Position numbers and translations under genes: made by a program
The notes under the pieces: generated by a model
Databases searched by the model: none
What the model saw: the letters and a program-made list of their open reading frames with translations, nothing else
What the model was told of the DNA's origin: nothing
Part shown: piece after piece, positions 8,145 through 16,487 of the stretch
How positions within the stretch are numbered: the first letter of the stretch is position 1
Layout: the number at the start of each line of letters is the position of its first letter
Assembly (NCBI GenBank): GCA_963761735.1
Contig: CAVXHQ010000003.1
Coordinates: 248,001 to 312,000, forward strand
Direction: 5' to 3'
Length of the DNA: 64,000 nt
From: CAVXHQ01 sp963761735
Lineage (GTDB): Bacteria; Pseudomonadota; Alphaproteobacteria; Rhodobacterales; Rhodobacteraceae

Positions 8145-8705
8145 TCATCCCCACGGTTGCACACCCAACCAGTTGTGGATCGCCATGACGACGCCCATCA
8201 CGACGAGGGCCACGACGGCGATCACCACCTCCTTGCGCGCGGACCCGCGCCGTGGCGGCACGAACGGCCCGTCCTGCGCGTTGATCAGCACCATTTCGAC
8301 GAACGCCCAGACCAGCAGCCCGCCGAACAGGACGAACGACGCGGTATCGCCGTTCACCAGCAGATGCGCCGCCGCCCAGACCGAAAATCCGATCAGCTGC
8401 GGGTGCCGGGTCTTGGTGCCGATCCAGATCCGCGGACGGCCCGGCGGCGCGGCACCGGCGGCATAGATATAGAACGCGACGACTATCGCGAGGTTGTTGA
8501 TCCCGACGAGCGCCGGGGACCGCCCCCAGAAGAACGTCGTGTCGGCGTCCCGATAGCCGATCACCATGAGGACGACGCTGGCGACGACCGCCAGCGCAAT
8601 GATCACCTTGCCCGCCGTGCCCATCTGCGCGCGCAGGCCCGGCGCGAGCCGTTTGAAGAGATGTGCCGCCCACCATAGGACAAGGCCCGCGATCAAAAGT
8701 GTCAT
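8145..8705 (-). CDS. NnrU family integral membrane protein
   Basis: 186 residues with five or six hydrophobic segments, beginning MTLLIAGLVLWWAAHLFKRL. Family signs are LVLWWAAHLFKRLAP, GYRDADTTFFWG, IGTKTRHPQLIGFSVWAAAH and LLVNGD. NnrU was named for linkage to nitric oxide reduction in Rhodobacter, but the family is broader and resembles membrane methyltransferases of the isoprenylcysteine type. Nothing nearby concerns denitrification, so its role here is unknown. The start overlaps the stop of the malyl-CoA thioesterase gene by 4 bases. Confidence 0.8.
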   Translation of the reverse strand: MTLLIAGLVLWWAAHLFKRLAPGLRAQMGTAGKVIIALAVVASVVLMVIGYRDADTTFFWGRSPALVGINNLAIVVAFYIYAAGAAPPGRPRIWIGTKTRHPQLIGFSVWAAAHLLVNGDTASFVLFGGLLVWAFVEMVLINAQDGPFVPPRRGSARKEVVIAVVALVVMGVVMAIHNWLGVQPWG

Positions 8706-9592
8706 AACGTGCGCTCCGCTGCTGCTGCCTGAATTGCCGCTGCCCGGGCCAGCAAAGCGCGGGCGGCGGCGACATGCAAGTTCTCTACGATGGATCCGTC
8801 GAGAACGGCCACCCCCTGACCCGCCGCCTTTGCCGCGTCATGGGCCGCGATCTGGCAGGTCGCGCGGTCGATTTCCGCCGTCGTCGGGCCGAAGGCTGCG
8901 TTGGCGGCGTCGATCTGGGCGGGGTGGATCAGGCTTTTGCCGTCAAACCCCATGTCGCGGCCCTGCGCGCATTCGGCGATGAGGCCGTCGGTGTCGCGAA
9001 ACCCGTTGAACACGCCGTCGATGGCCACCTTGCCGTGCGCCCGCGCGGCCAAGAGGGCGGCGCCCAGCGCATACAGCAGCGGCGCGCGGCCCTTTGCTGC
9101 GCGCGCGCCAATATCTGCGGCCAGATCGTTGGTGCCCATGACGATGCCCGCCAGGAACGTGTGCGCCGCGATATCGGCGGCATTCAGGATGCCGCCGGGC
9201 GTTTCGATCATCGCCCAGACCGGCAACGTTCCGGTGACGGCCACCACGGCATCGATGTCCGCAACGCTCCCGACCTTTGGGATGAGAACGCCGTCGCAGC
9301 GCCCTTTGTCGGCCAGCGCCGCCACCATCGCCAGATCCGCCGCACCCCATGCCGTCTGGGGCGCGTTGACCCGGACGATGCGCTGGCGCGGACCGAAATC
9401 CACGGCGAGCGTTGCGGCGAGCGTATCGTGAACCGCGGCGCGGGCGGCATCTTTGCTGTCGGGCGCCACGGCATCCTCGAGGTCGATCAACACGGCATCG
9501 ACGGCCAGCGTCGGCGCCTTGGACAGGGCCTTGGCGTTGGACCCGGGAACGTAGAGGGCGGAACGATAGGGACGGACGGACATCGGCGGCAC
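8702..9592 (-). CDS. mcl2: (3S)-malyl-CoA thioesterase-like protein (HpcH/HpaI, CitE family)
   Basis: 296-residue TIM-barrel protein of the citrate lyase beta / malyl-CoA lyase family. Seen: RSALYVPGSNAKALSKA, VLIDLEDAVAPDSKDAAR (metal and CoA region), RIVRVNAP, VLIPKVGS, AMIETPGGILNA, MGTNDLAADIGA and FDGKSLIHPAQID. In Rhodobacter the paralogue in this neighbourhood (Mcl2) hydrolyses (3S)-malyl-CoA to malate rather than acting as a lyase; I assign this by family length, sequence and its position near mch and sdh. A lyase activity cannot be excluded from sequence alone. Start at 9592 or nine bases later (MSVRPYRS). Confidence 0.75.
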   Translation of the reverse strand: MPPMSVRPYRSALYVPGSNAKALSKAPTLAVDAVLIDLEDAVAPDSKDAARAAVHDTLAATLAVDFGPRQRIVRVNAPQTAWGAADLAMVAALADKGRCDGVLIPKVGSVADIDAVVAVTGTLPVWAMIETPGGILNAADIAAHTFLAGIVMGTNDLAADIGARAAKGRAPLLYALGAALLAARAHGKVAIDGVFNGFRDTDGLIAECAQGRDMGFDGKSLIHPAQIDAANAAFGPTTAEIDRATCQIAAHDAAKAAGQGVAVLDGSIVENLHVAAARALLARAAAIQAAAAERTL

Positions 9593-9594
9593 CT

Positions 9595-9632
9595 TTATAA
9601 CAGCGCAAGTGTATTATAACAGCGCAAGCGTA
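9595..9632 (-). repeat. Tandem 19-bp direct repeats upstream of mcl2
   Basis: Two head-to-tail copies of TTATAACAGCGCAAGYGTA (9595-9613 and 9614-9632), differing at one base, followed by a partial third (CTGCGCAAG). On the minus strand each copy gives a TTGCGC and a TATAA-like string, so they could be duplicated promoter or regulator-binding sequences just 3 to 40 bases upstream of the malyl-CoA thioesterase start. Confidence 0.6.
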
Positions 9633-9985
9633 TCACTGCGCAAGATTGTTGCGCCCCTTGTGACGACATAACGCACCGGCCTTCAACCGTCTTGTGGACC
9701 TGCCGATCATTGGCACCTCCCGGACGTGTCGAAAAGTGCTGCCCCGGACGAAGCGCGTCATGAAGATCACGAGTTGCCGGAGGACGCGGGCCGTTGCCTG
9801 TCGTCCTGCACGGCGAACGCTCCGTTAAGCAATATTTGCCATGATCGGAGACATTGTGATGCCAATCAAGCCGCGCAGACAGGGCCGCCGACACAGGCCG
9901 GCGGGCAAATGCGGCACACCGACCGCCGTTATTCGCGCCCGACCGGGCCCTGTCCGGCTGCGCCCCAACTCTGGATGGATCCGAT
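9633..9985. other. Non-coding divergent intergenic region
   Basis: About 350 bases between the leftward malyl-CoA thioesterase unit and the rightward secreted protein gene. I see no coding frame with family likeness and no RNA gene. It should carry promoters for both directions. Confidence 0.4.
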
Positions 9986-10345
9986 ATGACACTGCTCCCC
10001 TTTCACCGCCCTTCTTGCCGCCCGACCCGTTCCGCCACCGCAACAGCGCTGCGGACACTGGCCGTGGGTGCCTTTGCGGCAACCGCTGCTCCGGCGGCGG
10101 CGCAAAATCGCAACTGCGCGCCCCACGACGCCGTCGTGATGCGCCTGGCCGAGGGCTACGGCGAAAGCCGCCGTTCCATCGCCCTTGGCGCCGACAATAC
10201 CGTGGTCGAGGTTTTCGCCTCGCTCGAGACCGGCACCTGGACGATCACCGTGACGACGCCGGGCGGCCCCACCTGCCTCGTGGCGGCGGGCGAGGCCTAT
10301 CAGGAGATGAACGATCCCCTGCCCAACACCGATCCGGGCGCCTGA
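9986..10345 (+). CDS. Small secreted protein, unknown function
   Basis: 119 residues. The N-terminus is basic (PFHRPSCRPTRSATATALRT) followed by LAVGAFAATAAPAAAQ, a probable signal peptide cleaved after AAA. The mature part has CAPHDAVVMRLAEGYGESRR, VFASLETGTWTIT and a second Cys in GGPTCLVAAGEAYQ, a pattern typical of small rhodobacterial periplasmic proteins. The ATG at 9986 is used; a later start would shorten the basic leader. No function is known to me. Confidence 0.7.
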   Translation: MTLLPFHRPSCRPTRSATATALRTLAVGAFAATAAPAAAQNRNCAPHDAVVMRLAEGYGESRRSIALGADNTVVEVFASLETGTWTITVTTPGGPTCLVAAGEAYQEMNDPLPNTDPGA

Positions 10346-10544
10346 GGCGCGACAGCGGAACCGGCCGGTTCATGCCGGTTTTCGCCTCTGCCGGGGTCTG
10401 CATCGGCGACATTCGGCGCAGATGCGGCCCCGGTGGGCATCACAGCCGCATTTCTCGATCGGCCCTGAAACCAATTCACGAACGGACGGTTGTGTCTTCG
10501 AGTCACTGCGGCATCGTTCGCCGCGATTGAATGAAGGAACCGCC

Positions 10545-11478
10545 ATGAAACGCCTACTTGCAACCACCGCAACCGCAGTAGTCCTCGGCACCACCGCCAT
10601 CGCCCAGACCGGGATGCCACGGGCATCGGCTCCGTCGACATCATGTCGGCAGACTACTTCGCCAGCGACCTGATCGGAATGCGCATCTACGCACGTGACG
10701 TCGAGGTCGGCACCGATGGCGGCATGTTCGATCTGACCGACGGTTGGGAAGACATCGGCGAGATCAACGACCTGATCATCACCGAAGAAGGACGATGTTC
10801 CGGCAGCGCTCGTCGGGGTCGGCGGATTTCCTTGGGATCGGCGAAAAGGACGTCGCGATCTCGATGGACCGGATCGATTTCTACACGGACGTCGACGGCA
10901 CTGAGTTTCTCGTGATCGGCACCACCGCCGAGGTTCTGGAAAATGCCCCGGCATTCGAGATGGAAGAGGACGAAGCGACCGCCGTCGCGAGCAGAGGAAA
11001 TGATGGAGCCGCCGCTCACCGAAGGTGCGATGGAGGGACGATGGATGCCACCGAGGACGAGGTGGCCGAAATTGCCGCCGACACCGAAACCGCGATGGAC
11101 GATGCGGGGACAGAGATGTCCGAGGTTCGTCGACGGACAGGCCCGCAGGACACGCTCGAAACCGCGATCAACGTCGATCCGGATCCGACACATGGATGGA
11201 CAGCTACGTCGCCATCGAGATGGACAGCGTCCCCGCCGAAGATCTCGTCGGCACGGTCGTCTACGACAGCAGTGACAGCAACATCGGCGAGATCGGCGAA
11301 TTGACACCAGCCGGTGCCGTGGTCGACGTCGGCGGCTTTATCGGGATTGGCGAAAAGCACGTCCTGCTGGATATCGACCGACATGACGCTGATGCAGGAA
11401 ATCGACGGTGACGACCTGATCGTCACCCTCGACACGACGATGGAAGTCCTCGAAGCGATGCCCGAATACGAGGGCTGA
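10545..11478 (+). pseudogene. Secreted two-domain PRC-barrel protein, broken by several frameshifts
   Basis: The ATG at 10545 has a good ribosome site (AAGGA) and encodes MKRLLATTATAVVLGTTAIA, a signal peptide. After that the homology jumps between frames at least five times. PRC-barrel repeat 1 is visible as SADYFASDLIGMRIYARD, GWEDIGEINDLIITEEG, FLGIGEKDVAISMD and LVIGTTAEVLENAP. Repeat 2 is visible as DSVPAEDLVGTVVYD, IGEIGELTPAGAVVDVGG, FIGIGEKHVLLDIDR and TTMEVLEAMPEYEG. PRC-barrel proteins of this secreted type are common in Rhodobacteraceae. Either the gene is decayed or this stretch has a cluster of sequencing indels; nearby essential genes also carry single indels. Confidence 0.7.
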
Positions 11479-11502
11479 TACGACCGGTCACATCGAATTT
11501 AC

Positions 11503-11527
11503 GGCCGCTCCCTCGGGGGCGGCCTTT
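11503..11527 (+). terminator. Probable intrinsic terminator
   Basis: GC-rich inverted repeat with arms GGCCGC...CCC and GGG...GCGGCC, short loop, then TTT. It follows the PRC-barrel gene and precedes mdh. Confidence 0.65.
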
Positions 11528-11705
11528 CATGTGCATCCCGCAGCGTGCGATGTGGCACCGGGATCATGCTGTCGGGCAGCGCGCGGCACAGCACCGGGTT
11601 CACGCGTATCGCGCAGCGCGCGGCGCAGCACCGGGCAGGCTTGCACGGGGGCACGCACAAGGATAGGCAAACAGGCAAACGTCACAATCACAGGACCATT
11701 CTCTC

Positions 11706-12669
11706 ATGGCCAGACCCAAGATAGCCCTCATCGGCGCCGGACAGATCGGTGGCACGCTCGCCCACCTTGCGGCCCTCAAGGAACTCGGCGACGTCGTTCT
11801 TTTCGATATCGCCGAAGGCACGCCGCAGGGCAAAGCCCTCGACATCGCCGAAAGCGGCCCCGTCGAAGGGTTCGACGCGAGCCTGAAGGGCGTCAATTCC
11901 TATGCCGACATCGCAGGCGCCGACGTCTGCATCGTCACCGCCGGCGTGCCGCGCAAGCCGGGGATGAGCCGTGACGATCTGCTGGGCATCAACCTCAAGG
12001 TGATGAAATCCGTGGGCGAGGGCATTGCAGCCAACGCGCCGAACGCCTTCGTGATCTGCATCACCAACCCGCTCGACGCGATGGTCTGGGCGTTGCAGAA
12101 ATTCTCCGGACTGCCCGTCGCACATGGTCTGCGGCATGGCCGGTATCCTCGACGCGGGCCGGTTCCGGCATTTCCTGAGCGTCGAATTCGGCGTGTCGAT
12201 GCGCGATGTCACGGCCTTCGTTCTCGGCGGCCACGGCGACACGATGGTGCCGCTGACCCGCTATTCCACGGTCGCGGGCATCCCCCTGCCCGACCTGATC
12301 GAAATGGGCTGGACGACGCAGGAAAAGCTCGACGCCATCGTTCAGCGCACCCGTGACGGCGGCGCCGAAATCGTCGGTCTGCTGAAAACCGGATCCGCGT
12401 TTTATGCGCCCGCCGCCAGCGCCATCGAAATGGCCGAGGCGTTTCTGAAGGACCAGAAGCGCCTGCTGCCCTGCGCAGCCCACGTCGACGGCGCCTATGG
12501 CCTGAACGGTTTCTACGTCGGTGTGCCGACGATCATCGGCGCGGGCGGCATCGAAAAGGTCGTCGAGATCAAGATGAACCGCGACGAGCAGGCGATGTTC
12601 GACAAATCGGTCGATGCCGTGAAGGGCCTCGTCGCCGCCTGCAAGGGCATCGACGACAGCCTCGCCTGA
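11706..12669 (+). CDS. mdh: Malate dehydrogenase, with one frameshift
   Basis: NAD-dependent oxidation of malate to oxaloacetate in the TCA cycle; LDH-like MDH type. The first frame gives MARPKIALIGAGQIGGTLAH (Rossmann motif), VLFDIAEGTPQGKALDI, the substrate-binding VPRKPGMSRDDLL and ITNPLDAMVWA. At about 12120 one base appears to be missing, and the next frame continues with VCGMAGILDAGRFRHFLS, the catalytic-His motif GGHGDTMVPL and VPTIIGAGGIEKV. Joined length is about 320 residues, the normal size. Because the gene is expected to be essential and the rest is well conserved, a sequence error is more likely than a true pseudogene. It is first in the mdh-suc run. Confidence 0.93.
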
Positions 12670-12699
12670 GAGCAAGCCTCATCCACAGGACCGACTTGC

Positions 12700-12729
12700 C
12701 CGCCCGGAAGGCTTCTTCCGGGCGGTTTT
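12700..12729 (+). terminator. Intrinsic terminator downstream of mdh
   Basis: Perfect 11-bp arms CCGCCCGGAAG (12700-12710) and CTTCCGGGCGG (12715-12725), 4-base loop, then TTTT. It sits 31 bases after the mdh stop, so mdh can be transcribed separately from the genes that follow. Confidence 0.9.
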
Positions 12730-12817
12730 CGTGTGTTTCATATCCCCTGGAACCCCTTCCGGCGGCGGCGGCGGTCGCACATTGCGCCGTAACCGGTAAT
12801 CCTCCGTCAGCAGACCG

Positions 12818-12848
12818 TTGACTGAACATTGTTCATGAACTATGTTCA
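12818..12848 (+). promoter_or_regulatory. Promoter overlapped by two adjacent 13-bp palindromes
   Basis: TTGACT at 12818-12823 and TATGTT at 12841-12846, separated by 17 bases, look like a sigma-70 promoter. The same bases contain two abutting palindromes, TGAACATTGTTCA (12823-12835) and TGAACTATGTTCA (12836-12848), each the size and symmetry of a TetR-type operator half-pair. The arrangement predicts repression of the gene starting at 12872. No TetR-like regulator gene is seen nearby. Confidence 0.65.
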
Positions 12849-12871
12849 TATCATCAGACAGGAGCTTTACC

Positions 12872-14125
12872 ATGACCCCCAGACCTTACCTCCCCTTCCT
12901 TGCCGCGGCCGTCGCGGGGCTGCCGATGTGGGCCGCCGCGGACGCGGCGACCCCCGGCGCCATCTCGACCGAAATCGGCGCCACCGGTCTTGCCGCGACG
13001 GGCGCGCGTCTTGCCGCACTGCCGGATCCCGACGCAACGGAGCGGTTCGCCCTTGGCGGCGTCCGGTTTCTGGGGGCGGTCGAACACGCCTTGCAGGTGC
13101 GCTATGCCACGGACATCACCGGCGCGCTGGCCGAGCAATCGGACCTGCCGATCCTGCGGCTGCCGCTGCCGCCGAACCCGGATGCAGTGCCGTTCACGCC
13201 GGAAGCCATCCCTGCATTGTTCGGCCAGATCGCCGACGACATGGGCATAGCCCTCGACGTTCTCGACACGATAACCGACGATGACGAGGTTGGACTGGTG
13301 ATCGACACAGGTGATTTATGGTTCGATATCAATGATAACGGCATCCGTGACACGGGCGAGGATGCGCTGGCGCTGGTCGATCTCCTCGCCGGGCAACCGG
13401 CGTTCGCGGACGACGGTACACGGATCATGCCCGGCGGTGCGTCGATCACCGTGCGCTTCGATACCTCGGACGCCGCGTGGCTGTCGGCCTATGCACACCT
13501 GCTGTCGGGCGTGTCGAAAACGGTGCTGGCGCTGAACCCTGCCGAGGCCATCGGCCGCGTTCTGGACGCCCGCGCCGCGATGGCCGCGCTGTCGCCATTG
13601 CCCGCCGAGGAGAACGGCTGGTTTTCGATGCGCGATGTCGCCGATTACGTCGATCTGGCGGCGATGTTTGTCATCGCCATCGATCAGCAGCCGGACGTCG
13701 ATCTTTCCCGCTCGGCCCACGCGCACTTTCTGGGCATGATCGAGGACAACCGCACCTTCTGGTACCGGGTTGCCGCCGAGACAGACGACACGATGGAATG
13801 GATTCCCAACAAGTCGCAGACGAGCGCGTTGCCGATCCCCTTTCCCGAAGACCTGGGACCGCGCTGGCAGGCCGTGCTGCGCGAGGCGGAAATGCTGCTC
13901 AACGGCGAGCTGCTGGTGCCGGTGTGGCGCCTCGGCGGCGACGCGGGCCTGAACGTCGCGGCGATGTTTCAGAACCCGCCGCCGCTGAACGTGATGGGGA
14001 TGATACAAGGCGAGGTCCTCGTGCCGTACCTCGGGCAGGGTCCGCTGATCCGGGGCGACGCGCTGCGCCGGTTCGAACAATTGGTCGGTGGCGACGCGGG
14101 GCTTTATATGGTCGTGCTGAACTAG
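12872..14125 (+). CDS. Exported protein with calcium-loop-like motif, unknown function
   Basis: 417 residues from the ATG at 12872, which follows AGGAG at ideal spacing; an upstream in-frame ATG at 12842 lies within the operator and is not preferred. The leader MTPRPYLPFLAAAVAGLPMW continues as AAADA, a Sec signal. The mature protein has DTGDLWFDINDNGIRDTGED near residue 150, resembling an EF-hand/dockerin Ca2+ loop, and otherwise no recognisable domain. It is unlike the TCA genes around it and is controlled by its own palindrome-bearing promoter. Possibly a periplasmic or secreted protein whose homologues are other rhodobacterial hypotheticals. Confidence 0.7.
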   Translation: MTPRPYLPFLAAAVAGLPMWAAADAATPGAISTEIGATGLAATGARLAALPDPDATERFALGGVRFLGAVEHALQVRYATDITGALAEQSDLPILRLPLPPNPDAVPFTPEAIPALFGQIADDMGIALDVLDTITDDDEVGLVIDTGDLWFDINDNGIRDTGEDALALVDLLAGQPAFADDGTRIMPGGASITVRFDTSDAAWLSAYAHLLSGVSKTVLALNPAEAIGRVLDARAAMAALSPLPAEENGWFSMRDVADYVDLAAMFVIAIDQQPDVDLSRSAHAHFLGMIEDNRTFWYRVAAETDDTMEWIPNKSQTSALPIPFPEDLGPRWQAVLREAEMLLNGELLVPVWRLGGDAGLNVAAMFQNPPPLNVMGMIQGEVLVPYLGQGPLIRGDALRRFEQLVGGDAGLYMVVLN

Positions 14126-14182
14126 GTCGCCGCAGGCGCCGCGAATCATCGGGCGTCCGCCACGTATCCGCAGCCTGTGATT

Positions 14183-14215
14183 TTGTGATCACACGCAAAA
14201 ATAGTGTGATCACAA
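14183..14215. promoter_or_regulatory. Perfect 12-bp inverted repeat upstream of sucC
   Basis: Arms TTGTGATCACAC (14183-14194) and GTGTGATCACAA (14204-14215) with a 9-base spacer; the pairing extends one more base outward. Each arm itself contains the palindrome TGTGATCACA. It could be a terminator-like hairpin for the upstream gene or a pair of operator sites about 120 bases before sucC. A T-run is lacking, which favours a binding site. Confidence 0.5.
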
Positions 14216-14331
14216 ATTCCGTGAATCCTCCCGGTTGGCAATAAAGCCTCCGCTTGCCCCTCGCCCCCCGTTCGCGCGCATGTATAGTGGCGCCAACCGA
14301 TCCCCATCCGCAACTGCAGGAAAACGGCGCC

Positions 14332-15525
14332 ATGAACATCCACGAATATCAGGCCAAGGCCCTTCTGCGCTCCTACGGCGCCCCGGTAAGCGACGGTCGT
14401 CCCGTCCTGCGCGCCGAAGACGCCAAGTCCGCCGCCGGAGAACTCGACGGGCCCCTGTGGGTCGTCAAGGCGCAAATCCATGCGGGCGGGCGCGGCAAGG
14501 GATCGTTCAAGGAGGGCGACGCGGGCGACAAGGGCGGCGTTCGCCTGACGAAATCCGTCGAAGAGGCCGCCGCCGAGGCCAAGAAGATGCTGGGCCGCAC
14601 CCTCGTGACCAAGCAGACCGGCCCGGCGGGCAAGCAGGTCAACCGCATCTATATCGAGGACGGCGCGGGCATCGAGACCGAGATGTACCTGGCCATCCTC
14701 GTGGACCGTCAGACCAGCCGGATCAGTTTCGTGGCCTCGACCGAGGGCGGCATGGACATCGAGGAAGTGGCGCATTCGACACCCGAAAAGATCCACACCT
14801 TCGATGTCGATCCGGCCACCGGCTATCAGGCGTTCCACGGGCGCGGCATCGCGTTTTCGCTGGGCCTGAAAGGCGCGCAGGTCAAACAATGCGTCGGCCT
14901 GATGGGCACATTGTACAAGATGTTCGTCGAAAAAGACATGGAGATGCTGGAAATCAACCCGCTGATCGTCACCGACAAGGGCGATCTGAAATGCCTCGAT
15001 GCCAAGATGAGCTTCGACGGCAACGCGATGTACCGCCATTCCGATATCGCCACCCTGCGCGACGAAACGGAAGAAGACCCCAAGGAACTGGCAGCCAGCA
15101 AGTTCGACCTGAATTACATCGCCCTCGACGGCGAAATCGGCTGCATGGTCAACGGCGCGGGCCTTGCCATGGCGACCATGGACATCATCAAGCTGTACGG
15201 CGCCGAGCCGGCCAATTTCCTCGACGTGGGCGGCGGCGCGACCAAGGAAAAGGTCACCGAGGCGTTCAAGATCATCACCAGCGATCCGCAGGTGAAGGGC
15301 ATCCTCGTGAACATCTTCGGCGGCATCATGCGCTGCGACGTGATCGCCGAGGGCGTCGTCGCCGCCGTCAAGGAAGTGGGCCTGAAGGTGCCGCTTGTCG
15401 TCCGCCTCGAGGGGACGAACGTCGACAAGGGCAAGGAAATCCTGAATTCATCGGGCCTCGATATCATCGCCGCCGACGACCTGCGTGACGGAGCGGAAAA
15501 GATCGTCAAGGCAGTCAAGGGCTGA
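14332..15525 (+). CDS. sucC: Succinyl-CoA synthetase (ADP-forming) beta subunit
   Basis: 397 residues, normal length. Converts succinyl-CoA to succinate with nucleotide phosphorylation, as a heterotetramer with SucD. It begins MNIHEYQAKALLRSYGAPV, the invariant SucC start. The ATP-grasp region is visible in WVVKAQIHAGGRGKG and FKEGDAGDKGGVRL; EINPLIVTDKGDL carries Mg-binding residues; the C-terminal CoA-ligase domain has NGAGLAMATMDIIKLYG, FLDVGGGA and ILVNIFGGIMRCDVIAEG. Two small paralogous secreted genes separate it from sucD. Confidence 0.97.
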   Translation: MNIHEYQAKALLRSYGAPVSDGRPVLRAEDAKSAAGELDGPLWVVKAQIHAGGRGKGSFKEGDAGDKGGVRLTKSVEEAAAEAKKMLGRTLVTKQTGPAGKQVNRIYIEDGAGIETEMYLAILVDRQTSRISFVASTEGGMDIEEVAHSTPEKIHTFDVDPATGYQAFHGRGIAFSLGLKGAQVKQCVGLMGTLYKMFVEKDMEMLEINPLIVTDKGDLKCLDAKMSFDGNAMYRHSDIATLRDETEEDPKELAASKFDLNYIALDGEIGCMVNGAGLAMATMDIIKLYGAEPANFLDVGGGATKEKVTEAFKIITSDPQVKGILVNIFGGIMRCDVIAEGVVAAVKEVGLKVPLVVRLEGTNVDKGKEILNSSGLDIIAADDLRDGAEKIVKAVKG

Positions 15526-15545
15526 CAGAAATGGGGGGCGGCGCG

Positions 15546-15956
15546 ATGTTCAGGATGACAGGGCCGGTGATCGCAGCACTGACCGTGATGATGGGTGCGC
15601 CCCCCGCCACCGCCCAGACATTCGAGGTGAGCCCGCGCGCGCCCGAGGCGGCACGGATCTTTCAGAAGATCTGTCTGGCCAACCGGACGCAGTTGTCGGC
15701 CGGCATCTCCGCCCTTGAAAAGCTGAATTTCATCTACGATCCGGGCGAGGATATCTGGTTTCACCCGACCTACGACATGTCGTTCGCGATCCGCTCGCCC
15801 GACGACAGCACGCAATACTATTGCTCGATGGTCTGGTCGAGCGACGACCCCCTGCCCGTCAACGTCGCGGCGATCCGCGCCATTGCCGAGGATGCCGACA
15901 CGCCCGATTTTTTCGGCACCGATCTGATGCGTACCCGCATTTCCGGCACCTTCTGA
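15546..15956 (+). CDS. Small secreted protein, paralogue of the next gene
   Basis: 136 residues if the ATG at 15546 (MFRMTGP) is used; an in-frame ATG at 15531 would add five. A signal peptide ends near PPATAQ. The mature part has RIFQKICLANRTQLSAGISAL, KLNFIYDPGEDIWF and HPTYDMSFAI, matching in order the motifs of the lipoprotein encoded directly downstream (FNQVCVANRNDL, MNFILN, HRTYDLSF), so the two arose by duplication. A second Cys (YYCSMVW) may form a disulfide. Function unknown. Confidence 0.7.
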   Translation: MFRMTGPVIAALTVMMGAPPATAQTFEVSPRAPEAARIFQKICLANRTQLSAGISALEKLNFIYDPGEDIWFHPTYDMSFAIRSPDDSTQYYCSMVWSSDDPLPVNVAAIRAIAEDADTPDFFGTDLMRTRISGTF

Positions 15957-15991
15957 AACACCGCCCGGCGCAACGATACCAACGGAGACCG

Positions 15992-16420
15992 ATGCTCATG
16001 ACCAAAATCGCCCTCGCCGCTCTCGGCGCCGCCGCCCTGCTTGTCCTGTCCGCCTGCGTGACGCCGACCGATCCCGACGCAGGCCCCGGCACGACGCCGA
16101 CGCCGCCGGGCACCGTCGCCAGCTTTTTCAATCAGGTCTGCGTCGCGAACCGCAACGATCTCGGTCAGGCGCCGCAGACGATTGCGTCGATGAACTTTAT
16201 CCTCAACACCACCGAAGGCCGCTATTACCACCGCACCTATGACCTGTCGTTCCGGTTCGCGCCGGTCGGTCGCGGCCAGACGGCCTGCGAAATGGGCTGG
16301 CGCAACAACGAGGCGTTCACCATCAACCGGCAGGCCGTCTGGTCCGTCGCCCCCGACGCCTTCGTGCCGATCGACGAAAGCATCAACTTCATGTTCGCGA
16401 GCATCACCGGCAACGGCTAG
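15992..16420 (+). CDS. Small lipoprotein, paralogue of the previous gene
   Basis: 142 residues from the ATG at 15992, preceded by GGAG; a second ATG at 15998 is possible. The leader MLMTKIALAALGAAALLVL ends in lipobox LSAC, then a Pro/Thr-rich linker (PDAGPGTTPTPPGT). The core FNQVCVANRNDL, SMNFILNTTEGRYYHRTYDL and TACEMGWRN parallels the preceding secreted protein. It lies between sucC and sucD in a single rightward run; no function is known. Confidence 0.7.
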   Translation: MLMTKIALAALGAAALLVLSACVTPTDPDAGPGTTPTPPGTVASFFNQVCVANRNDLGQAPQTIASMNFILNTTEGRYYHRTYDLSFRFAPVGRGQTACEMGWRNNEAFTINRQAVWSVAPDAFVPIDESINFMFASITGNG

Positions 16421-16487
16421 CGCGCACCCCGAATCCCCGGACGCGGAACACCCGCACGACCATCACGACAAAAGGAAATACCGCGAC

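Noticed and set aside
14254..14288. Promoter TTGCCC / TATAGT upstream of sucC
   Set aside because: The 23-base spacer is too long and no better -35 box is present.
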